Shown here: positions 21,434-35,268 of the stretch, in pieces | How positions within the stretch are numbered: position 1 is the stretch's first letter | Layout: each line of letters opens with the position of its first letter | Source of the DNA: Siderastrea radians | Lineage: Eukaryota > Cnidaria > Anthozoa > Scleractinia > Rhizangiidae | Assembly (NCBI GenBank): GCA_964017195.1 | Contig: CAXHKT010000108.1 | Location: forward strand, 186,001 to 250,000 | Reading direction: 5' to 3' | Length of the DNA: 64,000 nucleotides | Translations under genes and position numbers: made by a program | Notes under the pieces: generated by a model | The model's input: the letters and a program-made list of their open reading frames with translations, nothing else | What the model was told of the DNA's origin: nothing | Databases searched by the model: none

Positions 21434-23875
21434 CGCCTTCTTTGTGCTTTTGCACAAAAGGAATTTTTTTCGGATGGTCCCAGAGGGATTGAATGCATTT
21501 GGGACCTTTGTGCATGCAGCTGAGAGCGCCAATTAGCTTTTTTCTGCTTTTGGGGGCTAATTCAAGCCCTGAAAAAGTGCAGCACTTTTTAGTATCGCCA
21601 AATTCGATAAAAATAGTGCCAAATGGAATGTTTTTTGGTGCCGCAACGGGATCTGGGGTGCTTTTGTGCTGGGGCCGTTGCACCAAAACCAGCACTTTTT
21701 TGAGGGACCCACCCCACCCCTCTCAAAACTGAAATTCCCACCTTATCGACAAAATCGCAGACTTTCTACACAATAAACTTTTTTTTCTGATAGCCCCGAG
21801 GGATTTGCATTATTATTAGGCAAGTGCGCAGCCTTGCGCAGCCTTGCGCAGTCAACAACACCTTTTTTAGCCTCTGGGAAGGCCAAAAATGGGGTTTTTT
21901 CCCTAAGGATCGCACATATCGCGCTTTTCTACACAATAAACTTTTTTTTCTGATAGCCCCGAGGGATTTGCGTTATTATTAGGCAAGTGCGCAGCCTTGC
22001 GCAGCCTTGCTCAGTCAACAACACCTTTTTTAGCCTCTGGGAAGGCCAAAAATGGGGTTTTTTCCCTAAGAATCGCACATATCGCGCTTTTCTACACAAT
22101 AAACTTTTTTTTCTGATAGCCCCGAGGGATTTGCGTTATTATTAGGCCAGTGCGCAGCCTTGCGCAGCCTTGCTCAGTCAACAACACCTTTTTTAGCCTC
22201 TGGGAAGGCCAAAAATGGGGTTTTTTCCCTAAGGATCGCACATATCGCGCCTTCTTTGTGCTTTTGCACAAAAGGAATTTTTTTCGGATGGTCCCAGAGG
22301 GATTGAATGCATTTGGGACCTTTGTGCATGCAGCTGAGAGCGCCAATTAGCTTTTTTCTGCTTTTGGGGGCTAATTCAAGCCCTGAAAAAGTGCAGCACT
22401 TTTTAGTATCGCCAAATTCGATAAAAATAGTGCCAAATGGAATGTTTTTTGGTGCCGCAACGGGATCTGGGGTGCTTTTGTGCTGGGGCCGTTGCACCAA
22501 AACCAGCACTTTTTTGAGGGACCCACCCCACCCCTCTCAAAACTGAAATTCCCACCTTATCGACAAAATCGCAGACTTTCTACACAATAAACTTTTTTTC
22601 TGATAGCCCCGAGGGATTTGCGTTATTATTAGGCAAGTGCGCAGCCTTGCGCAGCCTTGCGCAGTCAACAACACCTTTTTTAGCCTCTGGGAAGGCCAAA
22701 AATGGGGTTTTTTCCCTAAGGATCGCACATATCGCGCTTTTCTACACAATAAACTTTTTTTTCTGATAGCCCCGAGGGATTTGCGTTATTATTAGGCAAG
22801 TGCGCAGCCTTGCGCAGCCTTGCTCAGTCAACAACACCTTTTTTAGCCTCTGGGAAGGCCAAAAATGGGGTTTTTTCCCTAAGAATCGCACATATCGCGC
22901 TTTTCTACACAATAAACGTTTTTTTCTGATAGCCCCGAGGGATTTGCGTTATTATTAGGCCAGTGCGCAGCCTTGCGCAGCCTTGCTCAGTCAACAACAC
23001 CTTTTTTAGCCTCTGGGAAGGCCAAAAATGGGGTTTTTTCCCTAAGGATCGCACATATCGCGCCTTCTTTGTGCTTTTGCACAAAAGGAATTTTTTTCGG
23101 ATGGTCCCAGAGGGATTGAATGCATTTGGGACCTTTGTGCATGCAGCTGAGAGCGCCAATTAGCTTTTTTCTGCTTTTGGGGGCTAATTCAAGCCCTGAA
23201 AAAGTGCAGCACTTTTTAGTATCGCCAAATTCGATAAAAATAGTGCCAAATGGAATGTTTTTTGGTGCCGCAACGGGATCTGGGGTGCTTTTGTGCTGGG
23301 GCCGTTGCACCAAAACCAGCACTTTTTTGAGGGACCCACCCCACCCCTCTCAAAACTGAAATTCCCACCTTATCGACAAAATCGCAGACTTTCTACACAA
23401 TAAACTTTTTTTTTCTGATAGCCCCGAGGGATTTGCATTATTATTAGGCAAGTGCGCAGCCTTGCGCAGCCTTGCGCAGTCAACAACACCTTTTTTAGCC
23501 TCTGGGAAGGCCAAAAATGGGGTTTTTTCCCTAAGGATCGCACATATCGCGCTTTTCTACACAATAAACTTTTTTTTCTGATAGCCCCGAGGGATTTGCG
23601 TTATTATTAGGCAAGTGCGCAGCCTTGCGCAGCCTTGCTCAGTCAACAACACCTTTTTTAGCCTCTGGGAAGGCCAAAAATGGGGTTTTTTCCCTAAGAA
23701 TCGCACATATCGCGCTTTTCTACACAATAAACTTTTTTTTCTGATAGCCCCGAGGGATTTGCGTTATTATTAGGCCAGTGCGCAGCCTTGCGCAGCCTTG
23801 CTCAGTCAACAACACCTTTTTTAGCCTCTGGGAAGGCCAAAAATGGGGTTTTTTCCCTAAGGATCGCACATATCG
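21434..23875. repeat. Units 27-29: 814, 813 and 815 bp
   Basis: Unit 27 is near-reference. Unit 28 has gcGttattatt in an otherwise B1 monomer, T7, and aaacGttttttt in B3 near 22918. Unit 29 has T9 in B1. Confidence 0.9.
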
Positions 23876-24536
23876 CGCCTTCTTTGTGCTTTTGCACAAA
23901 AGGAATTTTTTTCGGATGGTCCCAGAGGGATTGAATGCATTTGAGACCTTTGTGCATGCAGCTGAGAGCGCCAATTAGCTTTTTTCTGCTTTTGGGGGCT
24001 AATTCAAGCCCTGAAAAAGTGCAGCACTTTTTAGTATCGCCAAATTCGATAAAAATAGTGCCAAATGGAATGTTTTTTGGTGCCGCAACGGGATCTGGGG
24101 TGCTTTTGTGCTGGGGCCGTTGCACCAAAACCAGCACTTTTTTGAGGGACCCACCCCACCCCTCTCAAAACTGAAATTCCCACCTTATCGACAAAATCGC
24201 AGACTTTCTACACAATAAACTTTTTTTTCTGATAGCCCCGAGGGATTTGCATTATTATTAGGCAAGTGCGCAGCCTTGCGCAGCCTTGCGCAGTCAACAA
24301 CACCTTTTTTAGCCTCTGGGAAGGCCAAAAATGGGGTTTTTTCCCTAAGGATCGCACATATCGCGCTTTTCTACACAATAAACTTTTTTTTCTGATAGCC
24401 CCGAGGGATTTGCGTTATTATTAGGCAAGTGCGCAGCCTTGCGCAGCCTTGCGCAGCCTTGCTCAGTCAACAACACCTTTTTTAGCCTCTGGGAAGGCCA
24501 AAAATGGGGTTTTTTCCCTAAGAATCGCACATATCG
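23876..24536. repeat. Unit 30: 661 bp, two B monomers
   Basis: B1 is followed by a B2 with three 10-bp repeats that keeps its aagaatc end but joins M4 directly, so B3 is absent. The crossover must lie in the last ~15 bp. M4 has tttgAgacc near 23944. Confidence 0.92.
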
Positions 24537-26978
24537 CGCCTTCTTTGTGCTTTTGCACAAAAGGAATTTTTTTCGGATGGTCCCAGAGGGATTGAATGCA
24601 TTTGGGACCTTTGTGCATGCAGCTGAGAGCGCCAATTAGCTTTTTTCTGCTTTTGGGGGCTAATTCAAGCCCTGAAAAAGTGCAGCACTTTTTAGTATCG
24701 CCAAATTCGATAAAAATAGTGCCAAATGGAATGTTTTTTGGTGCCGCAACGGGATCTGGGGTGCTTTTGTGCTGGGGCCGTTGCACCAAAACCAGCACTT
24801 TTTTGAGGGACCCACCCCACCCCTCTCAAAACTGAAATTCCCACCTTATCGACAAAATCGCAGACTTTCTACACAATAAACTTTTTTTTCTGATAGCCCC
24901 GAGGGATTTGCATTATTATTAGGCAAGTGCGCAGCCTTGCGCAGCCTTGCGCAGTCAACAACACCTTTTTTAGCCTCTGGGAAGGCCAAAAATGGGGTTT
25001 TTTCCCTAAGGATCGCACATATCGCGCTTTTCTACACAATAAACTTTTTTTTCTGATAGCCCCGAGGGATTTGCGTTATTATTAGGCAAGTGCGCAGCCT
25101 TGCGCAGCCTTGCTCAGTCAACAACACCTTTTTTAGCCTCTGGGAAGGCCAAAAATGGGGTTTTTTCCCTAAGAATCGCACATATCGCGCTTTTCTACAC
25201 AATAAACTTTTTTTTCTGATAGCCCCGAGGGATTTGCGTTATTATTAGGCCAGTGCGCAGCCTTGCGCAGCCTTGCTCAGTCAACAACACCTTTTTTAGC
25301 CTCTGGGAAGGCCAAAAATGGGGTTTTTTCCCTAAGGATCGCACATATCGCGCCTTCTTTGTGCTTTTGCACAAAAGGAATTTTTTTCGGATGGTCCCAG
25401 AGGGATTGAATGCATTTGGGACCTTTGTGCATGCAGCTGAGAGCGCCAATTAGCTTTTTTCTGCTTTTGGGGGCTAATTCAAGCCCTGAAAAAGTGCAGC
25501 ACTTTTTAGTATCGCCAAATTCGATAAAAATAGTGCCAAATGGAATGTTTTTTGGTGCCGCAACGGGATCTGGGGTGCTTTTGTGCTGGGGCCGTTGCAC
25601 CAAAACCAGCACTTTTTTGAGGGACCCACCCCACCCCTCTCAAAACTGAAATTCCCACCTTATCGACAAAATCGCAGACTTTCTACACAATAAACTTTTT
25701 TTTCTGATAGCCCCGAGGGATTTGCATTATTATTAGGCAAGTGCGCAGCCTTGCGCAGCCTTGCGCAGTCAACAACACCTTTTTTAGCCTCTGGGAAGGC
25801 CAAAAATGGGGTTTTTTCCCTAAGGATCGCACATATCGCGCTTTTCTACACAATAAACTTTTTTTTCTGATAGCCCCGAGGGATTTGCGTTATTATTAGG
25901 CAAGTGCGCAGCCTTGCGCAGCCTTGCTCAGTCAACAACACCTTTTTTAGCCTCTGGGAAGGCCAAAAATGGGGTTTTTTCCCTAAGAATCGCACATATC
26001 GCGCTTTTCTACACAATAAACTTTTTTTTCTGATAGCCCCGAGGGATTTGCGTTATTATTAGGCCAGTGCGCAGCCTTGCGCAGCCTTGCTCAGTCAACA
26101 ACACCTTTTTTAGCCTCTGGGAAGGCCAAAAATGGGGTTTTTTCCCTAAGGATCGCACATATCGCGCCTTCTTTGTGCTTTTGCACAAAAGGAATTTTTT
26201 TCGGATGGTCCCAGAGGGATTGAATGCATTTGGGACCTTTGTGCATGCAGCTGAGAGCGCCAATTAGCTTTTTTCTGCTTTTGGGGGCTAATTCAAGCCC
26301 TGAAAAAGTGCAGCACTTTTTAGTATCGCCAAATTCGATAAAAATAGTGCCAAATGGAATGTTTTTTGGTGCCGCAACGGGATCTGGGGTGCTTTTGTGC
26401 TGGGGCCGTTGCACCAAAACCAGCACTTTTTTGAGGGACCCACCCCACCCCTCTCAAAACTGAAATTCCCACCTTATCGACAAAATCGCAGACTTTCTAC
26501 ACAATAAACTTTTTTTTCTGATAGCCCCGAGGGATTTGCATTATTATTAGGCAAGTGCGCAGCCTTGCGCAGCCTTGCGCAGTCAACAACACCTTTTTTA
26601 GCCTCTGGGAAGGCCAAAAATGGGGTTTTTTCCCTAAGGATCGCACATATCGCGCTTTTCTACACAATAAACTTTTTTTTCTGATAGCCCCGAGGGATTT
26701 GCGTTATTATTAGGCAAGTGCGCAGCCTTGCGCAGCCTTGCTCAGTCAACAACACCTTTTTTAGCCTCTGGGAAGGCCAAAAATGGGGTTTTTTCCCTAA
26801 GAATCGCACATATCGCGCTTTTCTACACAATAAACTTTTTTTTCTGATAGCCCCGAGGGATTTGCGTTATTATTAGGCCAGTGCGCAGCCTTGCGCAGCC
26901 TTGCTCAGTCAACAACACCTTTTTTAGCCTCTGGGAAGGCCAAAAATGGGGTTTTTTCCCTAAGGATCGCACATATCG
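24537..26978. repeat. Units 31-33: three 814-bp near-reference units
   Basis: Three consecutive units with the majority structure, two 10-bp repeats in every B monomer and no private change that I noticed. Confidence 0.92.
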
Positions 26979-29410
26979 CGCCTTCTTTGTGCTTTTGCAC
27001 AAAAGGAATTTTTTTCGGATGGTCCCAGAGGGATTGAATGCATTTGGGACCTTTGTGCATGCAGCTGAGAGCGCCAATTAGCTTTTTTCTGCTTTTGGGG
27101 GCTAATTCAAGCCCTGAAAAAGTGCAGCACTTTTTAGTATCGCCAAATTCGATAAAAATAGTGCCAAATGGAATGTTTTTTGGTGCCGCAACGGGATCTG
27201 GGGTGCTTTTGTGCTGGGGCCGTTGCACCAAAACCAGCACTTTTTTGAGGGACCCACCCCACCCCTCTCAAAACTGAAATTCCCACCTTATCGACAAAAT
27301 CGCAGACTTTCTACACAATAAACTTTTTTTTCTGATAGCCCCGAGGGATTTGCATTATTATTAGGCAAGTGCGCAGCCTTGCGCAGCCTTGCGCAGTCAA
27401 CAACACCTTTTTTAGCCTCTGGGAAGGCCAAAAATGGGGTTTTTTCCCTAAGGATCGCACATATCGCGCTTTTCTACACAATAAACTTTTTTTTCTGATA
27501 GCCCCGAGGGATTTGCGTTATTATTAGGCAAGTGCGCAGCCTTGCGCAGCCTTGCTCAGTCAACAACACCTTTTTTAGCCTCTGGGAAGGCCAAAAATGG
27601 GGATTTTTCCCTACGAATCGCACATATCGCGCTTTTCTACACAATAAACTTTTTTTTCTGATAGCCCCGAGGGATTTGCGTTATTATTAGGCCAGTGCGC
27701 AGCCTTGCGCAGCCTTGCTCAGTCAACAACACCTTTTTTAGCCTCTGGGAAGGCCAAAAATGGGGTTTTTTCCCTAAGGATCGCACATATCGCGCCTTCT
27801 TTGTGCTTTTGCACAAAAGGAATTTTTTTCGGATGGTCCCAGAGGGATTGAATGCATTTGGGACCTTTGTGCATGCAGCTGAGAGCGCCAATTAGCTTTT
27901 TCTGCTTTTGGGAGCTAATGCAAGCCCTGAAAAAGTGCAGCACTTTTTAGTATCGCCAAATTCGATAAAAATAGTGCCAAATGGAATGTTTTTTGGTGCC
28001 GCAACGGGATCTGGGGTGCTTTTGTGCTGGGGCCGTTGCACCAAAACCAGCACTTTTTTGAGGGACCCACCCCACCCCTCTCAAAACTGAAATTCCCACC
28101 TTATCGACAAAATCGCAGACTTTCTACACAATAAACTTTTTTTTCTGATAGCCCCGAGGGATTTGCATTATTATTAGGCAAGTGCGCAGCCTTGCGCAGT
28201 CAACAACACCTTTTTTAGCCTCTGGGAAGGCCAAAAATGGGGTTTTTTTCCCTAAGGATCGCACATATCGCGCTTTTCTACACAATAAACTTTTTTTTCT
28301 GATAGCCCCGAGGGATTTGCGTTATTATTAGGCAAGTGCGCAGCCTTGCGCAGCCTTGCTCAGTCAACAACACCTTTTTTAGCCTCTGGGAAGGCCAAAA
28401 ATGGGGTTTTTTCCCTACGAATCGCACATATCGCGCTTTTCTACACAATAAACTTTTTTTTCTGATAGCCCCGAGGGATTTGCGTTATTATTAGGCCAGT
28501 GCGCAGCCTTGCGCAGCCTTGCTCAGTCAACAACACCTTTTTTAGCCTCTGGGAAGGCCAAAAATGGGGTTTTTTCCCTAAGGATCGCACATATCGCGCC
28601 TTCTTTGTGCTTTTGCACAAAAGGAATTTTTTTCGGATGGTCCCAGAGGGATTGAATGCATTTGGGACCTTTGTGCATGCAGCTGAGAGCGCCAATTAGC
28701 TTTTTTCTGCTTTTGGGGGCTAATTCAAGCCCTGAAAAAGTGCAGCACTTTTTAGTATCGCCAAATTCGATAAAAATAGTGCCAAATGGAATGTTTTTTG
28801 GTGCCGCAACGGGTTCTGGGGTGCTTTTGTGCTGGGGCCGTTGCACCAAAACCAGCACTTTTTTGAGGGACCCACCCCACCCCTCTCAAAACTGAAATTC
28901 CCACCTTATCGACAAAATCGCAGACTTTCTACACAATAAACTTTTTTTTCTGATAGCCCCGAGGGATTTGCATTATTATTAGGCAAGTGCGCAGCCTTGC
29001 GCAGCCTTGCGCAGTCAACAACACCTTTTTTAGCCTCTGGGAAGGCCAAAAATGGGGTTTTTTCCCTAAGGATCGCACATATCGCGCTTTTCTACACAAT
29101 AAACTTTTTTTTCTGATAGCCCCGAGGGATTTGCGTTATTATTAGGCAAGTGCGCAGCCTTGCGCAGCCTTGCTCAGTCAACAACACCTTTTTTAGCCTC
29201 TGGGAAGGCCAAAAATGGGGTTTTTTCCCTAAGAATCGCACATATCGCGCTTTTCTACACAATAAACTTTTTTTTCTGATAGCCCCGAGGGATTTGCGTT
29301 ATTATTAGGCCAGTGCGCAGCCTTGCGCAGCCTTGCTCAGTCAACAACACCTTTTTTAGCCTCTGGGAAGGCCAAAAATGGGGTTTTTTCCCTAAGGATC
29401 GCACATATCG
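26979..29410. repeat. Units 34-36: three-unit block, first copy
   Basis: Unit 34 has ggggAtttttccctaCgaatc in B2 near 27600. Unit 35 has a one-T deletion plus gggAgctaatGcaagccc in M4, and one 10-bp repeat in B1. Unit 36 has cgggTtctgg near 28815. The first two signatures recur in the same order in units 37-38. Confidence 0.9.
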
Positions 29411-31851
29411 CGCCTTCTTTGTGCTTTTGCACAAAAGGAATTTTTTTCGGATGGTCCCAGAGGGATTGAATGCATTTGGGACCTTTGTGCATGCAGCTGA
29501 GAGCGCCAATTAGCTTTTTTCTGCTTTTGGGGGCTAATTCAAGCCCTGAAAAAGTGCAGCACTTTTTAGTATCGCCAAATTCGATAAAAATAGTGCCAAA
29601 TGGAATGTTTTTTGGTGCCGCAACGGGATCTGGGGTGCTTTTGTGCTGGGGCCGTTGCACCAAAACCAGCACTTTTTTGAGGGACCCACCCCACCCCTCT
29701 CAAAACTGAAATTCCCACCTTATCGACAAAATCGCAGACTTTCTACACAATAAACTTTTTTTTCTGATAGCCCCGAGGGATTTGCATTATTATTAGGCAA
29801 GTGCGCAGCCTTGCGCAGCCTTGCGCAGTCAACAACACCTTTTTTAGCCTCTGGGAAGGCCAAAAATGGGGTTTTTTCCCTAAGGATCGCACATATCGCG
29901 CTTTTCTACACAATAAACTTTTTTTTCTGATAGCCCCGAGGGATTTGCGTTATTATTAGGCAAGTGCGCAGCCTTGCGCAGCCTTGCTCAGTCAACAACA
30001 CCTTTTTTAGCCTCTGGGAAGGCCAAAAATGGGGATTTTTCCCTACGAATCGCACATATCGCGCTTTTCTACACAATAAACTTTTTTTTCTGATAGCCCC
30101 GAGGGATTTGCGTTATTATTAGGCCAGTGCGCAGCCTTGCGCAGCCTTGCTCAGTCAACAACACCTTTTTTAGCCTCTGGGAAGGCCAAAAATGGGGTTT
30201 TTTCCCTAAGGATCGCACATATCGCGCCTTCTTTGTGCTTTTGCACAAAAGGAATTTTTTTCGGATGGTCCCAGAGGGATTGAATGCATTTGGGACCTTT
30301 GTGCATGCAGCTGAGAGCGCCAATTAGCTTTTTCTGCTTTTGGGAGCTAATGCAAGCCCTGAAAAAGTGCAGCACTTTTTAGTATCGCCAAATTCGATAA
30401 AAATAGTGCCAAATGGAATGTTTTTTGGTGCCGCAACGGGTTCTGGGGTGCTTTTGTGCTGGGGCCGTTGCACCAAAACCAGCACTTTTTTGAGGGACCC
30501 ACCCCACCCCTCTCAAAACTGAAATTCCCACCTTATCGACAAAATCGCAGACTTTCTACACAATAAACTTTTTTTTCTGATAGCCCCGAGGGATTTGCAT
30601 TATTATTAGGCAAGTGCGCAGCCTTGCGCAGTCAACAACACCTTTTTTAGCCTCTGGGAAGGCCAAAAATGGGGTTTTTTCCCTAAGGATCGCACATATC
30701 GCGCTTTTCTACACAATAAACTTTTTTTTCTGATAGCCCCGAGGGATTTGCGTTATTATTAGGCAAGTGCGCAGCCTTGCGCAGCCTTGCTCAGTCAACA
30801 ACACCTTTTTTAGCCTCTGGGAAGGCCAAAAATGGGGTTTTTTCCCTAAGAATCGCACATATCGCGCTTTTCTACACAATAAACTTTTTTTTCTGATAGC
30901 CCCGAGGGATTTGCGTTATTATTAGGCCAGTGCGCAGCCTTGCGCAGCCTTGCTCAGTCAACAACACCTTTTTTAGCCTCTGGGAAGGCCAAAAATGGGG
31001 TTTTTTCCCTAAGGATCGCACATATCGCGCCTTCTTTGTGCTTTTGCACAAAAGGAATTTTTTTCGGATGGTCCCAGAGGGATTGAATGCATTTGGGACC
31101 TTTGTGCATGCAGCTGAGAGCGCCAATTAGCTTTTTTCTGCTTTTGGGGGCTAATTCAAGCCCTGAAAAAGTGCAGCACTTTTTAGTATCGCCAAATTCG
31201 ATAAAAATAGTGCCAAATGGAATGTTTTTTGGTGCCGCAACGGGTTCTGGGGTGCTTTTGTGCTGGGGCCGTTGCACCAAAACCAGCACTTTTTTGAGGG
31301 ACCCACCCCACCCCTCTCAAAACTGAAATTCCCACCTTATCGACAAAATCGCAGACTTTCTACACAATAAACTTTTTTTTCTGATAGCCCCGAGGGATTT
31401 GCATTATTATTAGGCAAGTGCGCAGCCTTGCGCAGCCTTGCGCAGTCAACAACACCTTTTTTAGCCTCTGGGAAGGCCAAAAATGGGGTTTTTTCCCTAA
31501 GGATCGCACATATCGCGCTTTTCTACACAATAAACTTTTTTTTCTGATAGCCCCGAGGGATTTGCGTTATTATTAGGCAAGTGCGCAGCCTTGCGCAGCC
31601 TTGCGCAGCCTTGCTCAGTCAACAACACCTTTTTTAGCCTCTGGGAAGGCCAAAAATGGGGTTTTTTCCCTAAGAATCGCACATATCGCGCTTTTCTACA
31701 CAATAAACTTTTTTTTCTGATAGCCCCGAGGGATTTGCGTTATTATTAGGCCAGTGCGCAGCCTTGCGCAGCCTTGCTCAGTCAACAACACCTTTTTTAG
31801 CCTCTGGGAAGGCCAAAAATGGGGTTTTTTCCCTAAGGATCGCACATATCG
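29411..31851. repeat. Units 37-39: three-unit block, second copy
   Basis: It repeats the unit 34-35 signatures: ggggAtttttccctaC near 30032, then the M4 deletion with gggAgctaatG near 30343, then a one-repeat B1. The two odd M4 copies lie 2432 bp apart. Units 38 and 39 both have cgggTtctgg (near 30439 and 31244). Unit 39 differs from unit 36 by three 10-bp repeats in B2. Confidence 0.9.
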
Positions 31852-32655
31852 CGCCTTCTTTGTGCTTTTGCACAAAAGGAATTTTTTTCGGATGGTCCCA
31901 GAGGGATTGAATGCATTTGGGACCTTTGTGCATGCAGCTGAGAGCGCCAATTAGCTTTTTTCTGCTTTTGGGGGCTAATTCAAGCCCTGAAAAAGTGCAG
32001 CACTTTTTAGTATCGCCAAATTCCATAAAAAAAGTGCCAAATGGAATGTTTTTTGGTGCCGCAACGGGATCTGGGGTGCTTTTGTGCTGGGGCCGTTGCA
32101 CCAAAACCAGCACTTTTTTGAGGGACCCACCCCACCCCTCTCAAAACTGAAATTCCCACCTTATCGACAAAATCGCAGACTTTCTACACAATAAACTTTT
32201 TTTTCTGATAGCCCCGAGGGATTTGCATTATTATTAGGCAAGTGCGCAGCCTTGCGCAGTCAACAACACCTTTTTTAGCCTCTGGGAAGGCCAAAAATGG
32301 GGTTTTTTCCCTAAGGATCGCACATATCGCGCTTTTCTACACAATAAACTTTTTTTTCTGATAGCCCCGAGGGATTTGCGTTATTATTAGGCAAGTGCGC
32401 AGCCTTGCGCAGCCTTGCTCAGTCAACAACCCCTTTTTTAGCCTCTGGGAAGGCCAAAAATGGGGTTTTTTCCCTAAGAATCGCACATATCGCGCTTTTC
32501 TACACAATAAACTTTTTTTTCTGATAGCCCCGAGGGATTTGCGTTATTATTAGGCCAGTGCGCAGCCTTGCGCAGCCTTGCTCAGTCAACAACACCTTTT
32601 TTAGCCTCTGGGAAGGCCAAAAATGGGGTTTTTTCCCTAAGGATCGCACATATCG
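31852..32655. repeat. Unit 40: 804 bp with ccataaaaaaag in M5
   Basis: M5 reads ttcCataaaaaAagtgcc near 32023, B1 has one 10-bp repeat, and B2 reads caacCccttttt near 32431. Unit 44 shares both the M5 change and the caacCcc change. Confidence 0.9.
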
Positions 32656-33793
32656 CGCCTTCTTTGTGCTTTTGCACAAAAGGAATTTTTTTCGGATGGT
32701 CCCAGAGGGATTGAATGCATTTGGGACCTTTGTGCATGCAGCTGAGAGCGCCAATTAGCTTTTTTCTGCTTTTGGGGGCTAATTCAAGCCCTGAAAAAGT
32801 GCAGCACTTTTTAGTATCGCCAAATTCGATAAAAATAGTGCCAAATGGAATGTTTTTTGGTGCCGCAACGGGATCTGGGGTGCTTTTGTGCTGGGGCCGT
32901 TGCACCAAAACCAGCACTTTTTTGAGGGACCCACCCCACCCCTCTCAAAACTGAAATTCCCACCTTATCGACAAAATCGCAGACTTTCTACACAATAAAC
33001 TTTTTTTTCTGATAGCCCCGAGGGATTTGCATTATTATTAGGCAAGTGCGCAGCCTTGCGCAGCCTTGCGCAGTCAACAACACCTTTTTTAGCCTCTGGG
33101 AAGGCCAAAAATGGGGTTTTTTCCCTAAGGATCGCACATATCGCGCTTTTCTACACAATAAACTTTTTTTTCTGATAGCCCCGAGGGATTTGCGTTATTA
33201 TTAGGCAAGTGCGCAGCCTTGCGCAGCCTTGCTCAGTCAACAACACCTTTTTTAGCCTCTGGGAAGGCCAAAAATGGGGTTTTTTCCCTAAGAATCGCAC
33301 ATATCGCGCTTTTCTACACAATAAACTTTTTTTCTGATAGCCCCGAGGGATTTGCGTTATTATTAGGCAAGTGCGCAGCCTTGCGCAGCCTTGCTCAGTC
33401 AACAACACCTTTTTTAGCCTCTGGGAAGGCCAAAAATGGGGTTTTTTCCCTAAGAATCGCACATATCGCGCTTTTCTACACAATAAACTTTTTTTCTGAT
33501 AGCCCCGAGGGATTTGCGTTATTATTAGGCAAGTGCGCAGCCTTGCGCAGCCTTGCTCAGTCAACAACACCTTTTTTAGCCTCTGGGAAGGCCAAAAATG
33601 GGGTTTTTTCCCTAAGAATCGCACATATCGCGCTTTTCTACACAATAAACTTTTTTTTCTGATAGCCCCGAGGGATTTGCGTTATTATTAGGCCAGTGCG
33701 CAGCCTTGCGCAGCCTTGCTCAGTCAACAACACCTTTTTTAGCCTCTGGGAAGGCCAAAAATGGGGTTTTTTCCCTAAGGATCGCACATATCG
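32656..33793. repeat. Unit 41: 1138 bp, five B monomers (B2 tripled)
   Basis: B1, then three consecutive B2-type monomers (all ggcaag, ctcagtc, aagaatc), then B3. The second and third B2 copies have T7 instead of T8, so the T7 form was itself duplicated. Confidence 0.93.
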
Positions 33794-34444
33794 CGCCTTC
33801 TTTGTGCTTTTGCACAAAAGGAATTTTTTTCGGATGGTCCCAGAGGGATTGAATGCATTTGGGACCTTTGTGCATGCAGCTGAGAGCGCCAATTAGCTTT
33901 TTTCTGCTTTTGGGGGCTAATTCAAGCCCTGAAAAAGTGCAGCACTTTTTAGTATCGCCAAATTCGATAAAAATAGTGCCAAATGGAATGTTTTTTGGTG
34001 CCGCAACGGGATCTGGGGTGCTTTTGTGCTGGGGCCGTTGCACCAAAACCAGCACTTTTTTGAGGGACCCACCCCACCCCTCTCAAAACTGAAATTCCCA
34101 CCTTATCGACAAAATCGCAGACTTTCTACACAATAAACTTTTTTTTCTGATAGCCCCGAGGGATTTGCATTATTATTAGGCAAGTGCGCAGCCTTGCGCA
34201 GCCTTGCGCAGTCAACAACACCTTTTTTAGCCTCTGGGAAGGCCAAAAATGGGGTTTTTTCCCTAAGGATCGCACATATCGCGCTTTTCTACACAATAAA
34301 CTTTTTTTTCTGATAGCCCCGAGGGATTTGCGTTATTATTAGGCCAGTGCGCAGCCTTGCGCAGCCTTGCTCAGTCAACAACACCTTTTTTAGCCTCTGG
34401 GAAGGCCAAAAATGGGGTTTTTTCCCTAAGGATCGCACATATCG
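33794..34444. repeat. Unit 42: 651 bp, B1 + B3 only
   Basis: B2 is cleanly absent: B1 (aaggatc end) is followed by a B3 with ggccag. It directly follows a five-B unit. Confidence 0.93.
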
Positions 34445-35268
34445 CGCCTTCTTTGTGCTTTTGCACAAAAGGAATTTTTTTCGGATGGTCCCAGAGGGAT
34501 TGAATGCATTTGGGACCTTTGTGCATGCAGCTGAGAGCGCCAATTAGCTTTTTTCTGCTTTTGGGGGCTAATTCAAGCCCTGAAAAAGTGCAGCACTTTT
34601 TAGTATCGCCAAATTCGATAAAAATAGTGCCAAATGGAATGTTTTTTGGTGCCGCAACGGGTTCTGGGGTGCTTTTGTGCTGGGGCCGTTGCACCAAAAC
34701 CAGCACTTTTTTGAGGGACCCACCCCACCCCTCTCAAAACTGAAATTCCCACCTTATCGACAAAATCGCAGACTTTCTACACAATAAACTTTTTTTTCTG
34801 ATAGCCCCGAGGGATTTGCATTATTATTAGGCAAGTGCGCAGCCTTGCGCAGCCTTGCGCAGTCAACAACACCTTTTTTAGCCTCTGGGAAGGCCAAAAA
34901 TGGGGTTTTTTCCCTAAGGATCGCACATATCGCGCTTTTCTACACAATAAACTTTTTTTTCTGATAGCCCCGAGGGATTTGCGTTATTATTAGGCAAGTG
35001 CGCAGCCTTGCGCAGCCTTGCGCAGCCTTGCTCAGTCAACAACACCTGTTTTAGCCTCTGGGAAGGCCAAAAATGGGGTTTTTTCCCTAAGAATCGCACA
35101 TATCGCGCTTTTCTACACAATAAACTTTTTTTTCTGATAGCCCCGAGGGATTTGCGTTATTATTAGGCCAGTGCGCAGCCTTGCGCAGCCTTGCTCAGTC
35201 AACAACACCTTTTTTAGCCTCTGGGAAGGCCAAAAATGGGGGTTTTTCCCTAAGGATCGCACATATCG
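34445..35268. repeat. Unit 43: 824 bp, resembles unit 39
   Basis: It shares cgggTtctgg in M5 (near 34661) and three 10-bp repeats in B2 with unit 39, and is followed by a unit 40-like M5. It has a private acctGttttag near 35048. Confidence 0.9.

Noticed and set aside
33151..33662. Long frames (164 codons on minus, 147 on plus) with internal protein-level repeats
   Set aside because: They exist only because three B2 monomers happen to lie in frame in the five-B unit; the T7 runs make the monomers 162 bp (a multiple of three). No gene.
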